From Henricia sp. BOLD:AAB3569 (taxonomy: Eukaryota > Echinodermata > Asteroidea > Spinulosida > Echinasteridae), in the NCBI GenBank assembly GCA_037783545.1, contig JBBELK010001574.1, positions 1 to 64,000 on the forward strand: DNA of 64,000 nt, in the 5' to 3' direction. Shown here piece after piece: positions 36,161 through 50,800 of this stretch. The translations under genes were made by a program, and so were the position numbers. Numbering within the stretch: position 1 is the first letter of the stretch; the number at the start of each line of letters is the position of its first letter. The notes under the pieces are model-generated. The model made no database searches, was not told the origin of the DNA, and worked only from the letters and a program-made list of their open reading frames with translations.

Positions 36161-37944
36161 GTGGCTGTCTGTACACACCTCTTTGGGGTACTCCTGAGTT
36201 GTGCGCATGCTCAGTCATTCGGACTGTCGTTAACGCACCGCAGTTTGGCTTGGCAATTTGGTCAAAGTGTGGTCCAAACGTCGGCAAATTTGGAGGTCGA
36301 AAAATGTTCCGACGAACTTCAAATTTTGCATGCCCTAAACTCTCTATATTGCGCACTTGTCATAAAAAAATTGACAGACTTTCGCCAGGAAATGGCAGAG
36401 AAATTTCAAAGTTTAGAAAAAACTGGGTTGAGGCTTCCTGACTGCTCTCACGCAAACCGTGGCTGTCTGTACACACCTCTTTGGGGTACTCCTGAGTTGT
36501 GCGCATGCTCAGTCATTCGGACTGTCGTTAACGCACCGCAGTTTGGCTCGGCAATTTTGTCAAAGTGTGGTCCAAACGTCGGCAAATTTGGAGGTCGAAA
36601 AATGTTCCGACGAACTTCAAATGTTGCATGCCCTAAACTCTCTATATTGCGCACTTGTCATAAAAAAATGACAGACTTTCGCCGGGAAATGGCAGAGAAA
36701 TTTCAAAGTTTAGAAAAAACTGGGTTGAGGCTTCCTGACTGCTCTCACGCAAACCGTGGCTGTCTGTACACACCTCTTTGGGGTACTCCTGAGTTGTGCG
36801 CATGCTCAGTCATTCGGACTGTCGTTAACGCACCGCAGTTTGGCTCGGCAATTTGGTCAAAGTGTGGTCCAAACGTCGGCAAATTTGGAGGTCGAAAAAT
36901 GTTCCGACGAACTTCAAATTTTGCATGCCCTAAACTCTCTATATTGCGCACTTGTCATAAAAAATTGACAGACTTTCGCCGGGAAATGGCAGAGAAATTT
37001 CAAAGTTTAGAAAAAACTGGGTTGAGGCTTCCTGACTGCTCTCACGCAAACCGTGGCTGTCTGTACACACCTCTTTGGGGTACTTCTGAGTTGTGCGCAT
37101 GCTCAGTCATTCGGACTGTCGTTAACGCACCGCAGTTTGGCTTGGCAATTTGGTCAAAGTGTGGTCCAAACGTCGGCAAATTTGGAGGTCGAAAAATGTT
37201 CCGACGAACTTCAAATTTTGCATGCCCTAAACTCTCTATATTGCGCACTTGTCATAAAAAAATTGACAGACTTTCGCCAGGAAATGGCAGAGAAATTTCA
37301 AAGTTTAGAAAAAACTGGGTTGAGGCTTCCTGACTGCTCTCACGCAAACCGTGGCTGTCTGTACACACCTCTTTGGGGTACTCCTGAGTTGTGCGCATGC
37401 TCAGTCATTCGGACTGTCGTTAACGCACCGCAGTTTGGCTCGGCAATTTTGTCAAAGTGTGGTCCAAACGTCGGCAAATTTGGAGGTCGAAAAATGTTCC
37501 GACGAACTTCAAATGTTGCATGCCCTAAACTCTCTATATTGCGCACTTGTCATAAAAAATGACAGACTTTCGCCGGGAAATGGCAGAGAAATTTCAAAGT
37601 TTAGAAAAAACTGGGTTGAGGCTTCCTGACTGCTCTCACGCAAACCGTGGCTGTCTGTACACACCTCTTTGGGGTACTCCTGAGTTGTGCGCATGCTCAG
37701 TCATTCGGACTGTCGTTAACGCACCGCAGTTTGGCTCGGCAATTTGGTCAAAGTGTGGTCCAAACGTCGGCAAATTTGGAGGTCGAAAAATGTTCCGACG
37801 AACTTCAAATTTTTGCATGCCCTAAACTCTCTATATTGCGCACTTGTCATAAAAAATTGACAGACTTTCGCCGGGAAATGGCAGAGAAATTTCAAAGTTT
37901 AGAAAAAACTGGGTTGAGGCTTCCTGACTGCTCTCACGCAAACC
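36161..37944 (+). repeat. Three-monomer higher-order unit, two copies
   Basis: The trimers 36161-37052 and 37053-37944 share four private variants at an 892-bp offset: GGCTTGGC (36251/37143), CGCCAGG (36387/37279), ATTTTGTC (36558/37450) and AAATGTTGC (36623/37515). Both also carry a seven-A run after CAT in the first monomer. Private changes are TACTTCTG near 37085, a shortened A run near 37557 and an extra T near 37812. Confidence 0.9.
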
Positions 37945-38836
37945 GTGGCTGTCTGTACACACCTCTTTGGGGTACTCCTGAGTTGTGCGCATGCTCAGTC
38001 ATTCGGACTGTCGTTAACGCACCGCAGTTTGGCTCGGCAATTTGGTCAAAGTGTGGTCCAAACGTCGGCAAATTTGGAGGTCGAAAAATGTTCCGACGAA
38101 CTTCAAATTTTGCATGCCCTAAACTCTCTATATTGCGCACTTGTCATAACAAATTGACAGACTTTCGCCGGGAAATGGCAGAGAAATTTCAAAGTTTAGA
38201 AAAAACTGGGTTGAGGCTTCCTGACTGCTCTCACGCAAACCGTGGCTGTCTGTACACACCTCTTTGGGGTACTCCTGAGTTGTGCGCATGCTCAGTCATT
38301 CGGACTGTCGTTAACGCACCGCAGTTTGGCTCGGCAATTTGGTCAAAGTGTGGTCCAAACGTCGGCAAATTTGGAGGTCGAAAAATGTTCCGACGAACTT
38401 CAAATTTTGCATGCCCTAAACTCTCTATATTGCGCACTTGTCATAAAAAATTGACAGACTTTCGCCGGGAAATGGCAGAGAAATTTCAAAGTTTAGAAAA
38501 AAACTGGGTTGAGGCTTCCTGACTGCTCTCACGCAAACCGTGGCTGTCTGTACACACCTCTTTGGGGTACTCCTGAGTTGAGCGCATGCTCAGTCATTCG
38601 GACTGTCGTTAACGCACCGCAGTTTGGCTCGGCAATTTGGTCAAAGTGTGGTCCAAACGTCGGCAAATTTGGAGGTCGAAAAATGTTCCGACGAACTTCA
38701 AATTTTGCATGCCCTAAACTCTCTATATTGCGCACTTGTCATAAAAAATTGACAGACTTTCGCCGGGAAATGGCAGAGAAATTTCATAGTTTAGAAAAAA
38801 CTGGGTTGAGGCTTCCTGACTGCTCTCACGCAAACC
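37945..38836 (+). repeat. Satellite trimer with a rare variant monomer
   Basis: Three monomers lie here. The last carries GTTGAGCGC (A at 38581) and TTTCATAG (T at 38787), the same pair of changes 206 bp apart as at 2900/3106 and 5441/5647. The first carries CATAACAAATTG. Confidence 0.85.
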
Positions 38837-41800
38837 GTGGCTGTCTGTACACACCTCTTTGGGGTACTCCTGAGTTGTGCGCATGCTCAGTCATTCGGAC
38901 TGTCGTTAACGCACCGCAGTTTGGCTCGGCAATTTGGTCAAAGTGTGGTCCAAACGTCGGCAAATTTGGAGGTCGAAAAATGTTCCGACGAACTTCAAAT
39001 TTTGCATGCCCTAAACTCTCTATATTGCGCACTTGTCATAAAAAATTGACAGACTTTCGCCGGGAAATGGCAGAGAAATTTCAAAGTTTAGAAAAAACTG
39101 GGTTGAGGCTTCCTGACTGCTCTCACGCAAACCGTGGCTGTCTGTACACACCTCTTTGGGGTACTCCTGAGTTGTGCGCATGCTCAGTCATTCGGACTGT
39201 CGTTAACGCACCGCAGTTTGGCTCGGCAATTTGGTCAAAGTGTGGTCCAAACGTCGGCAAATTTGGAGGTCGAAAAATGTTCCGACGAACTTCAAATTTT
39301 GCATGCCCTAAACTCTCTATATTGCGCACTTGTCATAAAAAAATTGACAGACTTTCGCCGGGAAATGGCAGAGAAATTTCAAAGTTTAGAAAAAACTGGG
39401 TTGAGGCTTCCTGACTGCTCTCACGCAAACCGTGGCTGTCTGTACACACCTCTTTGGGGTACTCCTGAGTTGTGCGCATGCTCAGTCATTCGGACTGTCG
39501 TTAACGCACCGCAGTTTGGCTCGGCAATTTGGTCAAAGTGTGGTCCAAACGTCGGCAAATTTGGAGGTCGAAAAATGTTCCGACGAACTTCAAATTTTGC
39601 ATGCCCTAAACTCTCTATATTGCGCACTTGTCATAAAAAAATTGACAGACTTTCGCCGGGAAATGGCAGAGAAATTTCAAAGTTTAGAAAAAACTGGGTT
39701 GAGGCTTCCTGACTGCTCTCACGCAAACCGTGGCTGTCTGTACACACCTCTTTGGGGTACTCCTGAGTTGTGCGCATGCTCAGTCATTCGGACTGTCGTT
39801 AACGCACCGCAGTTTGGCTCGGCAATTTGGTCAAAGTGTGGTCCAAACGTCGGCAAATTTGGAGGTCGAAAAATGTTCCGACGAACTTCAAATTTTGCAT
39901 GCCCTAAACTCTCTATATTGCGCACTTGTCATAAAAAATTGACAGACTTTCGCCGGGAAATGGCAGAGAAATTTCAAAGTTTAGAAAAAACTGGGTTGAG
40001 GCTTCCTGACTGCTCTCACGCAAACCGTGGCTGTCTGTACACACCTCTTTGGGGTACTCCTGAGTTGTGCGCATGCTCAGTCATTCGGACTGTCGTTAAC
40101 GCACCGCAGTTTGGCTCGGCAATTTGGTCAAAGTGTGGTCCAAACGTCGGCAAATTTGGAGGTCGAAAAATGTTCCGACGAACTTCAAATTTTGCATGCC
40201 CTAAACTCTCTATATTGCGCACTTGTCATAAAAAATTGACAGACTTTCGCCGGGAAATGGCAGAGAAATTTCAAAGTTTAGAAAAAACTGGGTTGAGGCT
40301 TCCTGACTGCTCTCACGCAAACCGTGGCTGTCTGTACACACCTCTTTGGGGTACTCCTGAGTTGTGCGCATGCTCAGTCATTCGGACTGTCGTTAACGCA
40401 CCGCAGTTTGGCTCGGCAATTTGGTCAAAGTGTGGTCCAAACGTCGGCAAATTTGGAGGTCGAAAAATGTTCCGACGAACTTCAAATTTTGCATGCCCTA
40501 AACTCTCTATATTGCGCACTTGTCATAAAAAATTGACAGACTTTCGCCGGGAAATGGCAGAGAAATTTCAAAGTTTAGAAAAAACTGGGTTGAGGCTTCC
40601 TGACTGCTCTCACGCAAACCGTGGCTGTCTGTACACACCTCTTTGGGGTACTCCTGAGTTGTGCGCATGCTCAGTCATTCGGACTGTCGTTAACGCACCG
40701 CAGTTTGGCTCGGCAATTTGGTCAAAGTGTGGTCCAAACGTCGGCAAATTTGGAGGTCGAAAAATGTTCCGACGAACTTCAAATTTTGCATGCCCTAAAC
40801 TCTCTATATTGCGCACTTGTCATAAAAAATTGACAGACTTTCGCCGGGAAATGGCAGAGAAATTTCAAAGTTTAGAAAAAACTGGGTTGAGGCTTCCTGA
40901 CTGCTCTCACGCAAACCGTGGCTGTCTGTACACACCTCTTTGGGGTACTCCTGAGTTGTGCGCATGCTCAGTCATTCGGACTGTCGTTAACACACCGCAG
41001 TTTGGCTCGGCAATTTGGTCAAAGTGTGGTCCAAACGTCGGCAAATTTGGAGGTCGAAAAATGTTCCGACGAACTTCAAATTTTGCATGCCCTAAACTCT
41101 CTATATTGCGCACTTGTCATAAAAAATTGACAGACTTTCGCCGGGAAATGGCAGAGAAATTTCAAAGTTTAGAAAAAACTGGGTTGAGGCTTCCTGACTG
41201 CTCTCACGCAAACCGTGGCTGTCTGTACACACCTCTTTGGGGTACTCCTGAGTTGTGCGCATGCTCAGTCATTCGGACTGTCGTTAACGCACCGCAGTTT
41301 GGCTCGGCAATTTGGTCAAAGTGTGGTCCAAACGTCGGCAAATTTGGAGGTCGAAAAATGTTCCGACGAACTTCAAATTTTGCATGCCCTAAACTCTCTA
41401 TATTGCGCACTTGTCATAAAAAATTGACAGACTTTCGCCGGGAAATGGCAGAGAAATTTCAAAGTTTAGAAAAAACTGGGTTGAGGCTTCCTGACTGCTC
41501 TCACGCAAACCGTGGCTGTCTGTACACACCTCTTTGGGGTACTCCTGAGTTGTGCGCATGCTCAGTCATTCGGACTGTCGTTAACGCACCGCAGTTTGGC
41601 TCGGCAATTTGGTCAAAGTGTGGTCCAAACGTCGGCAAATTTGAGGTCGAAAATTTTCCGACGAACTTCAAATTTTGCATGCCCTAAACTCTCTATATTG
41701 CGCACTTGTCATAAAAAATTGACAGACTTTCGCCGGGAAATGGCAGAGAAATTTCAAAGTTTAGAAAAAACTGGGTTGAGGCTTCCTGACTGCTCTCACG

Positions 41801-44800
41801 CAAACCGTGGCTGTCTGTACACACCTCTTTGGGGTACTCCTGAGTTGTGCGCATGCTCAGTCATTCGGACTGTCGTTAACGCACCGCAGTTTGGCTCGGC
41901 AATTTGGTCAAAGTGTGGTCCAAACGTCGGCAAATTTGGAGGTCGAAAATGTTCCGACGAACTTCAAATTTTGCATGCCCTAAACTCTCTATATTGCGCA
42001 CTTGTCATAAAAAATTGACAGACTTTCGCCGGGAAATGGCAGAGAAATTTCAAAGTTTAGAAAAAACTGGGTTGAGGCTTCCTGACTGCTCTCACGCAAA
42101 CCGTGGCTGTCTGTACACACCTCTTTGGGGTACTCCTGAGTTGTGCGCATGCTCAGTCATTCGGACTGTCGTTAACGCACCGCAGTTTGGCTCGGCAATT
42201 TGGTCAAAGTGTGGTCCAAACGTCGGCAAATTTGGAGGTCGAAAAATGTTCCGACGAACTTCAAATTTTGCATGCCCTAAACTCTCTATATTGCGCACTT
42301 GTCATAAAAAATTGACAGACTTTCGCCGGGAAATGGCAGAGAAATTTCAAAGTTTAGAAAAAACTGGGTTGAGGCTTCCTGACTGCTCTCACGCAAACCG
42401 TGGCTGTCTGTACACACCTCTTTGGGGTACTCCTGAGTTGTGCGCATGCTCAGTCATTCGGACTGTCGTTAACGCACCGCAGTTTGGCTCGGCAATTTGG
42501 TCAAAGTGTGGTCCAAACGTCGGCAAATTTGGAGGTCGAAAAATGTTCCGACGAACTTCAAATTTTGCATGCCCTAAACTCTCTATATTGCGCACTTGTC
42601 ATAAAAAATTGACAGACTTTCGCCGGGAAATGGCAGAGAAATTTCAAAGTTTAGAAAAAACTGGGTTGAGGCTTCCTGACTGCTCTCACGCAAACCGTGG
42701 CTGTCTGTACACACCTCTTTGGGGTACTCCTGAGTTGTGCGCATGCTCAGTCATTCGGACTGTCGTTAACGCACCGCAGTTTGGCTCGGCAATTTGGTCA
42801 AAGTGTGGTCCAAACGTCGGCAAATTTGGAGGTCGAAAAATGTTCCGACGAACTTCAAATTTTGCATGCCCTAAACTCTCTATATTGCGCACTTGTCATA
42901 AAAAATTGACAGACTTTCGCCGGGAAATGGCAGAGAAATTTCAAAGTTTAGAAAAAACTGGGTTGAGGCTTCCTGACTGCTCTCACGCAAACCGTGGCTG
43001 TCTGTACACACCTCTTTGGGGTACTCCTGAGTTGTGCGCATGCTCAGTCATTCGGACTGTCGTTAACGCACCGCAGTTTGGCTCGGCAATTTGGTCAAAG
43101 TGTGGTCCAAACGTCGGCAAATTTGGAGGTCGAAAAATGTTCCGACGAACTTCAAATTTTGCATGCCCTAAACTCTCTATATTGCGCACTTGTCATAAAA
43201 AATTGACAGACTTTCGCCGGGAAATGGCAGAGAAATTTCAAAGTTTAGAAAAAACTGGGTTGAGGCTTCCTGACAGCTCTCACGCAAACCGTGGCTGTCT
43301 GTACACACCTCTTTGGGGTACTCCTGAGTTGTGCGCATGCTCAGTCATTCGGACTGTCGTTAACGCACCGCAGTTTGGCTCGGCAATTTGGTCAAAGTGT
43401 GGTCCAAACGTCGGCAAATTTGGAGGTCGAAAAATGTTCCGACGAACTTCAAATTTTGCATGCCCTAAACTCTCTATATTGCGCACTTGTCATAAAAAAT
43501 TGACAGACTTTCGCCGGGAAATGGCAGAGAAATTTCAAAGTTTAGAAAAAACTGGGTTGAGGCTTCCTGACTGCTCTCACGCAAACCGTGGCTGTCTGTA
43601 CACACCTCTTTGGGGTACTCCTGAGTTGTGCGCATGCTCAGTCATTCGGACTGTCGTTAACGCACCGCAGTTTGGCTCGGCAATTTGGTCAAAGTGTGGT
43701 CCAAACGTCGGCAAATTTGGAGGTCGAAAAATGTTCCGACGAACTTCAAATTTTGCATGCCCTAAACTCTCTATATTGCGCACTTGTCATAAAAAATTGA
43801 CAGACTTTCGCCGGGAAATGGCAGAGAAATTTCAAAGTTTAGAAAAAACTGGGTTGAGGCTTCCTGACTGCTCTCACGCAAACCGTGGCTGTCTGTACAC
43901 ACCTCTTTGGGGTACTCCTGAGTTGTGCGCATGCTCAGTCATTCGGACTGTCGTTAACGCACCGCAGTTTGGCTCGGCAATTTGGTCAAAGTGTGGTCCA
44001 AACGTCGGCAAATTTGGAGGTCGAAAAATGTTCCGACGAACTTCAAATTTTGCATGCCCTAAACTCTCTATATTGCGCACTTGTCATAAAAAATTGACAG
44101 ACTTTCGCCGGGAAATGGCAGAGAAATTTCAAAGTTTAGAAAAAACTGGGTTGAGGCTTCCTGACTGCTCTCACGCAAACCGTGGCTGTCTGTACACACC
44201 TCTTTGGGGTACTCCTGAGTTGTGCGCATGCTCAGTCATTCGGACTGTCGTTAACGCACCGCAGTTTGGCTCGGCAATTTGGTCAAAGTGTGGTCCAAAC
44301 GTCGGCAAATTTGGAGGTCGAAAAATGTTCCGACGAACTTCAAATTTTGCATGCCCTAAACTCTCTATATTGCGCACTTGTCATAAAAAATTGACAGACT
44401 TTCGCCGGGAAATGGCAGAGAAATTTCAAAGTTTAGAAAAAACTGGGTTGAGGCTTCCTGACTGCTCTCACGCAAACCGTGGCTGTCTGTACACACCTCT
44501 TTGGGGTACTCCTGAGTTGTGCGCATGCTCAGTCATTCGGACTGTCGTTAACGCACCGCAGTTTGGCTCGGCAATTTGGTCAAAGTGTGGTCCAAACGTC
44601 GGCAAATTTGGAGGTCGAAAAATGTTCCGACGAACTTCAAATTTTGCATGCCCTAAACTCTCTATATTGCGCACTTGTCATAAAAAATTGACAGACTTTC
44701 GCCGGGAAATGGCAGAGAAATTTCAAAGTTTAGAAAAAACTGGGTTGAGGCTTCCTGACTGCTCTCACGCAAACCGTGGCTGTCTGTACACACCTCTTTG

Positions 44801-47800
44801 GGGTACTCCTGAGTTGTGCGCATGCTCAGTCATTCGGACTGTCGTTAACGCACCGCAGTTTGGCTCGGCAATTTGGTCAAAGTGTGGTCCAAACGTCGGC
44901 AAATTTGGAGGTCGAAAAATGTTCCGACGAACTTCAAATTTTGCATGCCCTAAACTCTCTATATTGCGCACTTGTCATAAAAAATTGACAGACTTTCGCC
45001 GGGAAATGGCAGAGAAATTTCAAAGTTTAGAAAAAACTGGGTTGAGGCTTCCTGACTGCTCTCACGCAAACCGTGGCTGTCTGTACACACCTCTTTGGGG
45101 TACTCCTGAGTTGTGCGCATGCTCAGTCATTCGGACTGTCGTTAACGCACCGCAGTTTGGCTCGGCAATTTGGTCAAAGTGTGGTCCAAACGTCGGCAAA
45201 TTTGGAGGTCGAAAAATGTTCCGACGAACTTCAAATTTTGCATGCCCTAAACTCTCTATATTGCGCACTTGTCATAAAAAATTGACAGACTTTCGCCGGG
45301 AAATGGCAGAGAAATTTCAAAGTTTAGAAAAAACTGGGTTGAGGCTTCCTGACTGCTCTCACGCAAACCGTGGCTGTCTGTACACACCTCTTTGGGGTAC
45401 TCCTGAGTTGTGCGCATGCTCAGTCATTCGGACTGTCGTTAACGCACCGCAGTTTGGCTCGGCAATTTGGTCAAAGTGTGGTCCAAACGTCGGCAAATTT
45501 GGAGGTCGAAAAATGTTCCGACGAACTTCAAATTTTGCATGCCCTAAACTCTCTATATTGCGCACTTGTCATAAAAAATTGACAGACTTTCGCCGGGAAA
45601 TGGCAGAGAAATTTCAAAGTTAGAAAAAACTGGGTTGAGGCTTCCTGACTGCTCTCACGCAAACCGTGGCTGTCTGTACACACCTCTTTGGGGTACTCCT
45701 GAGTTGTGCGCATGCTCAGTCATTCGGACTGTCGTTAACGCACCGCAGTTTGGCTCGGCAATTTGGTCAAAGTGTGGTCCAAACGTCGGCAAATTTGGAG
45801 GTCGAAAAATGTTCCGACGAACTTCAAATTTTGCATGCCCTAAACTCTCTATATTGCGCACTTGTCATAAAAAATTGACAGACTTTCGCCGGGAAATGGC
45901 AGAGAAATTTCAAAGTTTAGAAAAAACTGGGTTGAGGCTTCCTGACTGCTCTCACGCAAACCGTGGCTGTCTGTACACACCTCTTTGGGGTACTCCTGAG
46001 TTGTGCGCATGCTCAGTCATTCGGACTGTCGTTAACGCACCGCAGTTTGGCTCGGCAATTTGGTCAAAGTGTGGTCCAAACGTCGGCAAATTTGGAGGTC
46101 GAAAAATGTTCCGACGAACTTCAAATTTTGCATGCCCTAAACTCTCTATATTGCGCACTTGTCATAAAAAATTGACAGACTTTCGCCGGGAAATGGCAGA
46201 GAAATTTCAAAGTTTAGAAAAAACTGGGTTGAGGCTTCCTGACTGCTCTCACGCAAACCGTGGCTGTCTGTACACACCTCTTTGGGGTACTCCTGAGTTG
46301 TGCGCATGCTCAGTCATTCGGACTGTCGTTAACGCACCGCAGTTTGGCTCGGCAATTTGGTCAAAGTGTGGTCCAAACGTCGGCAAATTTGGAGGTCGAA
46401 AAATGTTCCGACGAACTTCAAATTTTGCATGCCCTAAACTCTCTATATTGCGCACTTGTCATAAAAAATTGACAGACTTTCGCCGGGAAATGGCAGAGAA
46501 ATTTCAAAGTTTAGAAAAAACTGGGTTGAGGCTTCCTGACTGCTCTCACGCAAACCGTGGCTGTCTGTACACACCTCTTTGGGGTACTCCTGAGTTGTGC
46601 GCATGCTCAGTCATTCGGACTGTCGTTAACGCACCGCAGTTTGGCTCGGCAATTTGGTCAAAGTGTGGTCCAAACGTCGGCAAATTTGGAGGTCGAAAAA
46701 TGTTCCGACGAACTTCAAATTTTGCATGCCCTAAACTCTCTATATTGCGCACTTGTCATAAAAAATTGACAGACTTTCGCCGGGAAATGGCAGAGAAATT
46801 TCAAAGTTTAGAAAAACTGGGTTGAGGCTTCCTGACTGCTCTCACGCAAACCGTGGCTGTCTGTACACACCTCTTTGGGGTACTCCTGAGTTGTGCGCAT
46901 GCTCAGTCATTCGGACTGTCGTTAACGCACCGCAGTTTGGCTCGGCAATTTGGTCAAAGTGTGGTCCAAACGTCGGCAAATTTGGAGGTCGAAAAATGTT
47001 CCGACGAACTTCAAATTTTGCATGCCCTAAACTCTCTATATTGCGCACTTGTCATAAAAAATTGACAGACTTTCGCCGGGAAATGGCAGAGAAATTTCAA
47101 AGTTTAGAAAAAACTGGGTTGAGGCTTCCTGACTGCTCTCACGCAAACCGTGGCTGTCTGTACACACCTCTTTGGGGTACTCCTGAGTTGTGCGCATGCT
47201 CAGTCATTCGGACTGTCGTTAACGCACCGCAGTTTGGCTCGGCAATTTGGTCAAAGTGTGGTCCAAACGTCGGCAAATTTGGAGGTCGAAAAATGTTCCG
47301 ACGAACTTCAAATTTTGCATGCCCTAAACTCTCTATATTGCGCACTTGTCATAAAAAATTGACAGACTTTCGCCGGGAAATGGCAGAGAAATTTCAAAGT
47401 TTAGAAAAAACTGGGTTGAGGCTTCCTGACTGCTCTCACGCAAACCGTGGCTGTCTGTACACACCTCTTTGGGGTACTCCTGAGTTGTGCGCATGCTCAG
47501 TCATTCGGACTGTCGTTAACGCACCGCAGTTTGGCTCGGCAATTTGGTCAAAGTGTGGTCCAAACGTCGGCAAATTTGGAGGTCGAAAAATGTTCCGACG
47601 AACTTCAAATTTTGCATGCCCTAAACTCTCTATATTGCGCACTTGTCATAAAAAATTGACAGACTTTCGCCGGGAAATGGCAGAGAAATTTCAAAGTTTA
47701 GAAAAAACTGGGTTGAGGCTTCCTGACTGCTCTCACGCAAACCGTGGCTGTCTGTACACACCTCTTTGGGGTACTCCTGAGTTGTGCGCATGCTCAGTCA

Positions 47801-50800
47801 TTCGGACTGTCGTTAACGCACCGCAGTTTGGCTCGGCAATTTGGTCAAAGTGTGGTCCAAACGTCGGCAAATTTGGAGGTCGAAAAATGTTCCGACGAAC
47901 TTCAAATTTTGCATGCCCTAAACTCTCTATATTGCGCACTTGTCATAAAAAATTGACAGACTTTCGCCGGGAAATGGCAGAGAAATTTCAAAGTTTAGAA
48001 AAAACTGGGTTGAGGCTTCCTGACTGCTCTCACGCAAACCGTGGCTGTCTGTACACACCTCTTTGGGGTACTCCTGAGTTGTGCGCATGCTCAGTCATTC
48101 GGACTGTCGTTAACGCACCGCAGTTTGGCTCGGCAATTTGGTCAAAGTGTGGTCCAAACGTCGGCAAATTTGGAGGTCGAAAAATGTTCCGACGAACTTC
48201 AAATTTTGCATGCCCTAAACTCTCTATATTGCGCACTTGTCATAAAAAATTGACAGACTTTCGCCGGGAAATGGCAGAGAAATTTCAAAGTTTAGAAAAA
48301 ACTGGGTTGAGGCTTCCTGACTGCTCTCACGCAAACCGTGGCTGTCTGTACACACCTCTTTGGGGTACTCCTGAGTTGTGCGCATGCTCAGTCATTCGGA
48401 CTGTCGTTAACGCACCGCAGTTTGGCTCGGCAATTTGGTCAAAGTGTGGTCCAAACGTCGGCAAATTTGGAGGTCGAAAAATGTTCCGACGAACTTCAAA
48501 TTTTGCATGCCCTAAACTCTCTATATTGCGCACTTGTCATAAAAAATTGACAGACTTTCGCCGGGAAATGGCAGAGAAATTTCAAAGTTTAGAAAAAACT
48601 GGGTTGAGGCTTCCTGACTGCTCTCACGCAAACCGTGGCTGTCTGTACACACCTCTTTGGGGTACTCCTGAGTTGTGCGCATGCTCAGTCATTCGGACTG
48701 TCGTTAACGCACCGCAGTTTGGCTCGGCAATTTGGTCAAAGTGTGGTCCAAACGTCGGCAAATTTGGAGGTCGAAAAATGTTCCGACGAACTTCAAATTT
48801 TGCATGCCCTAAACTCTCTATATTGCGCACTTGTCATAAAAAATTGACAGACTTTCGCCGGGAAATGGCAGAGAAATTTCAAAGTTTAGAAAAAACTGGG
48901 TTGAGGCTTCCTGACTGCTCTCACGCAAACCGTGGCTGTCTGTACACACCTCTTTGGGGTACTCCTGAGTTGTGCGCATGCTCAGTCATTCGGACTGTCG
49001 TTAACGCACCGCAGTTTGGCTCGGCAATTTGGTCAAAGTGTGGTCCAAACGTCGGCAAATTTGGAGGTCGAAAAATGTTCCGACGAACTTCAAATTTTGC
49101 ATGCCCTAAACTCTCTATATTGCGCACTTGTCATAAAAAATTGACAGACTTTCGCCGGGAAATGGCAGAGAAATTTCAAAGTTTAGAAAAAACTGGGTTG
49201 AGGCTTCCTGACTGCTCTCACGCAAACCGTGGCTGTCTGTACACACCTCTTTGGGGTACTCCTGAGTTGTGCGCATGCTCAGTCATTCGGACTGTCGTTA
49301 ACGCACCGCAGTTTGGCTCGGCAATTTGGTCAAAGTGTGGTCCAAACGTCGGCAAATTTGGAGGTCGAAAAATGTTCCGACGAACTTCAAATTTTGCATG
49401 CCCTAAACTCTCTATATTGCGCACTTGTCATAAAAAATTGACAGACTTTCGCCGGGAAATGGCAGAGAAATTTCAAAGTTTAGAAAAAACTGGGTTGAGG
49501 CTTCCTGACTGCTCTCACGCAAACCGTGGCTGTCTGTACACACCTCTTTGGGGTACTCCTGAGTTGTGCGCATGCTCAGTCATTCGGACTGTCGTTAACG
49601 CACCGCAGTTTGGCTCGGCAATTTGGTCAAAGTGTGGTCCAAACGTCGGCAAATTTGGAGGTCGAAAAATGTTCCGACGAACTTCAAATTTTGCATGCCC
49701 TAAACTCTCTATATTGCGCACTTGTCATAAAAAATTGACAGACTTTCGCCGGGAAATGGCAGAGAAATTTCAAAGTTTAGAAAAAACTGGGTTGAGGCTT
49801 CCTGACTGCTCTCACGCAAACCGTGGCTGTCTGTACACACCTCTTTGGGGTACTCCTGAGTTGTGCGCATGCTCAGTCATTCGGACTGTCGTTAACGCAC
49901 CGCAGTTTGGCTCGGCAATTTGGTCAAAGTGTGGTCCAAACGTCGGCAAATTTGGAGGTCGAAAAATGTTCCGACGAACTTCAAATTTTGCATGCCCTAA
50001 ACTCTCTATATTGCGCACTTGTCATAAAAAATTGACAGACTTTCGCCGGGAAATGGCAGAGAAATTTCAAAGTTTAGAAAAAACTGGGTTGAGGCTTCCT
50101 GACTGCTCTCACGCAAACCGTGGCTGTCTGTACACACCTCTTTGGGGTACTCCTGAGTTGTGCGCATGCTCAGTCATTCGGACTGTCGTTAACGCACCGC
50201 AGTTTGGCTCGGCAATTTGGTCAAAGTGTGGTCCAAACGTCGGCAAATTTGGAGGTCGAAAATGTTCCGACGAACTTCAAATTTTGCATGCCCTAAACTC
50301 TCTATATTGCGCACTTGTCATAAAAAATTGACAGACTTTCGCCGGGAAATGGCAGAGAAATTTCAAAGTTTAGAAAAAACTGGGTTGAGGCTTCCTGACT
50401 GCTCTCACGCAAACCGTGGCTGTCTGTACACACCTCTTTGGGGTACTCCTGAGTTGTGCGCATGCTCAGTCATTCGGACTGTCGTTAACGCACCGCAGTT
50501 TGGCTCGGCAATTTGGTCAAAGTGTGGTCCAAACGTCGGCAAATTTGGAGGTCGAAAAATGTTCCGACGAACTTCAAATTTTGCATGCCCTAAACTCTCT
50601 ATATTGCGCACTTGTCATAAAAAATTGACAGACTTTCGCCGGGAAATGGCAGAGAAATTTCAAAGTTTAGAAAAAACTGGGTTGAGGCTTCCTGACTGCT
50701 CTCACGCAAACCGTGGCTGTCTGTACACACCTCTTTGGGGTACTCCTGAGTTGTGCGCATGCTCAGTCATTCGGACTGTCGTTAACGCACCGCAGTTTGG

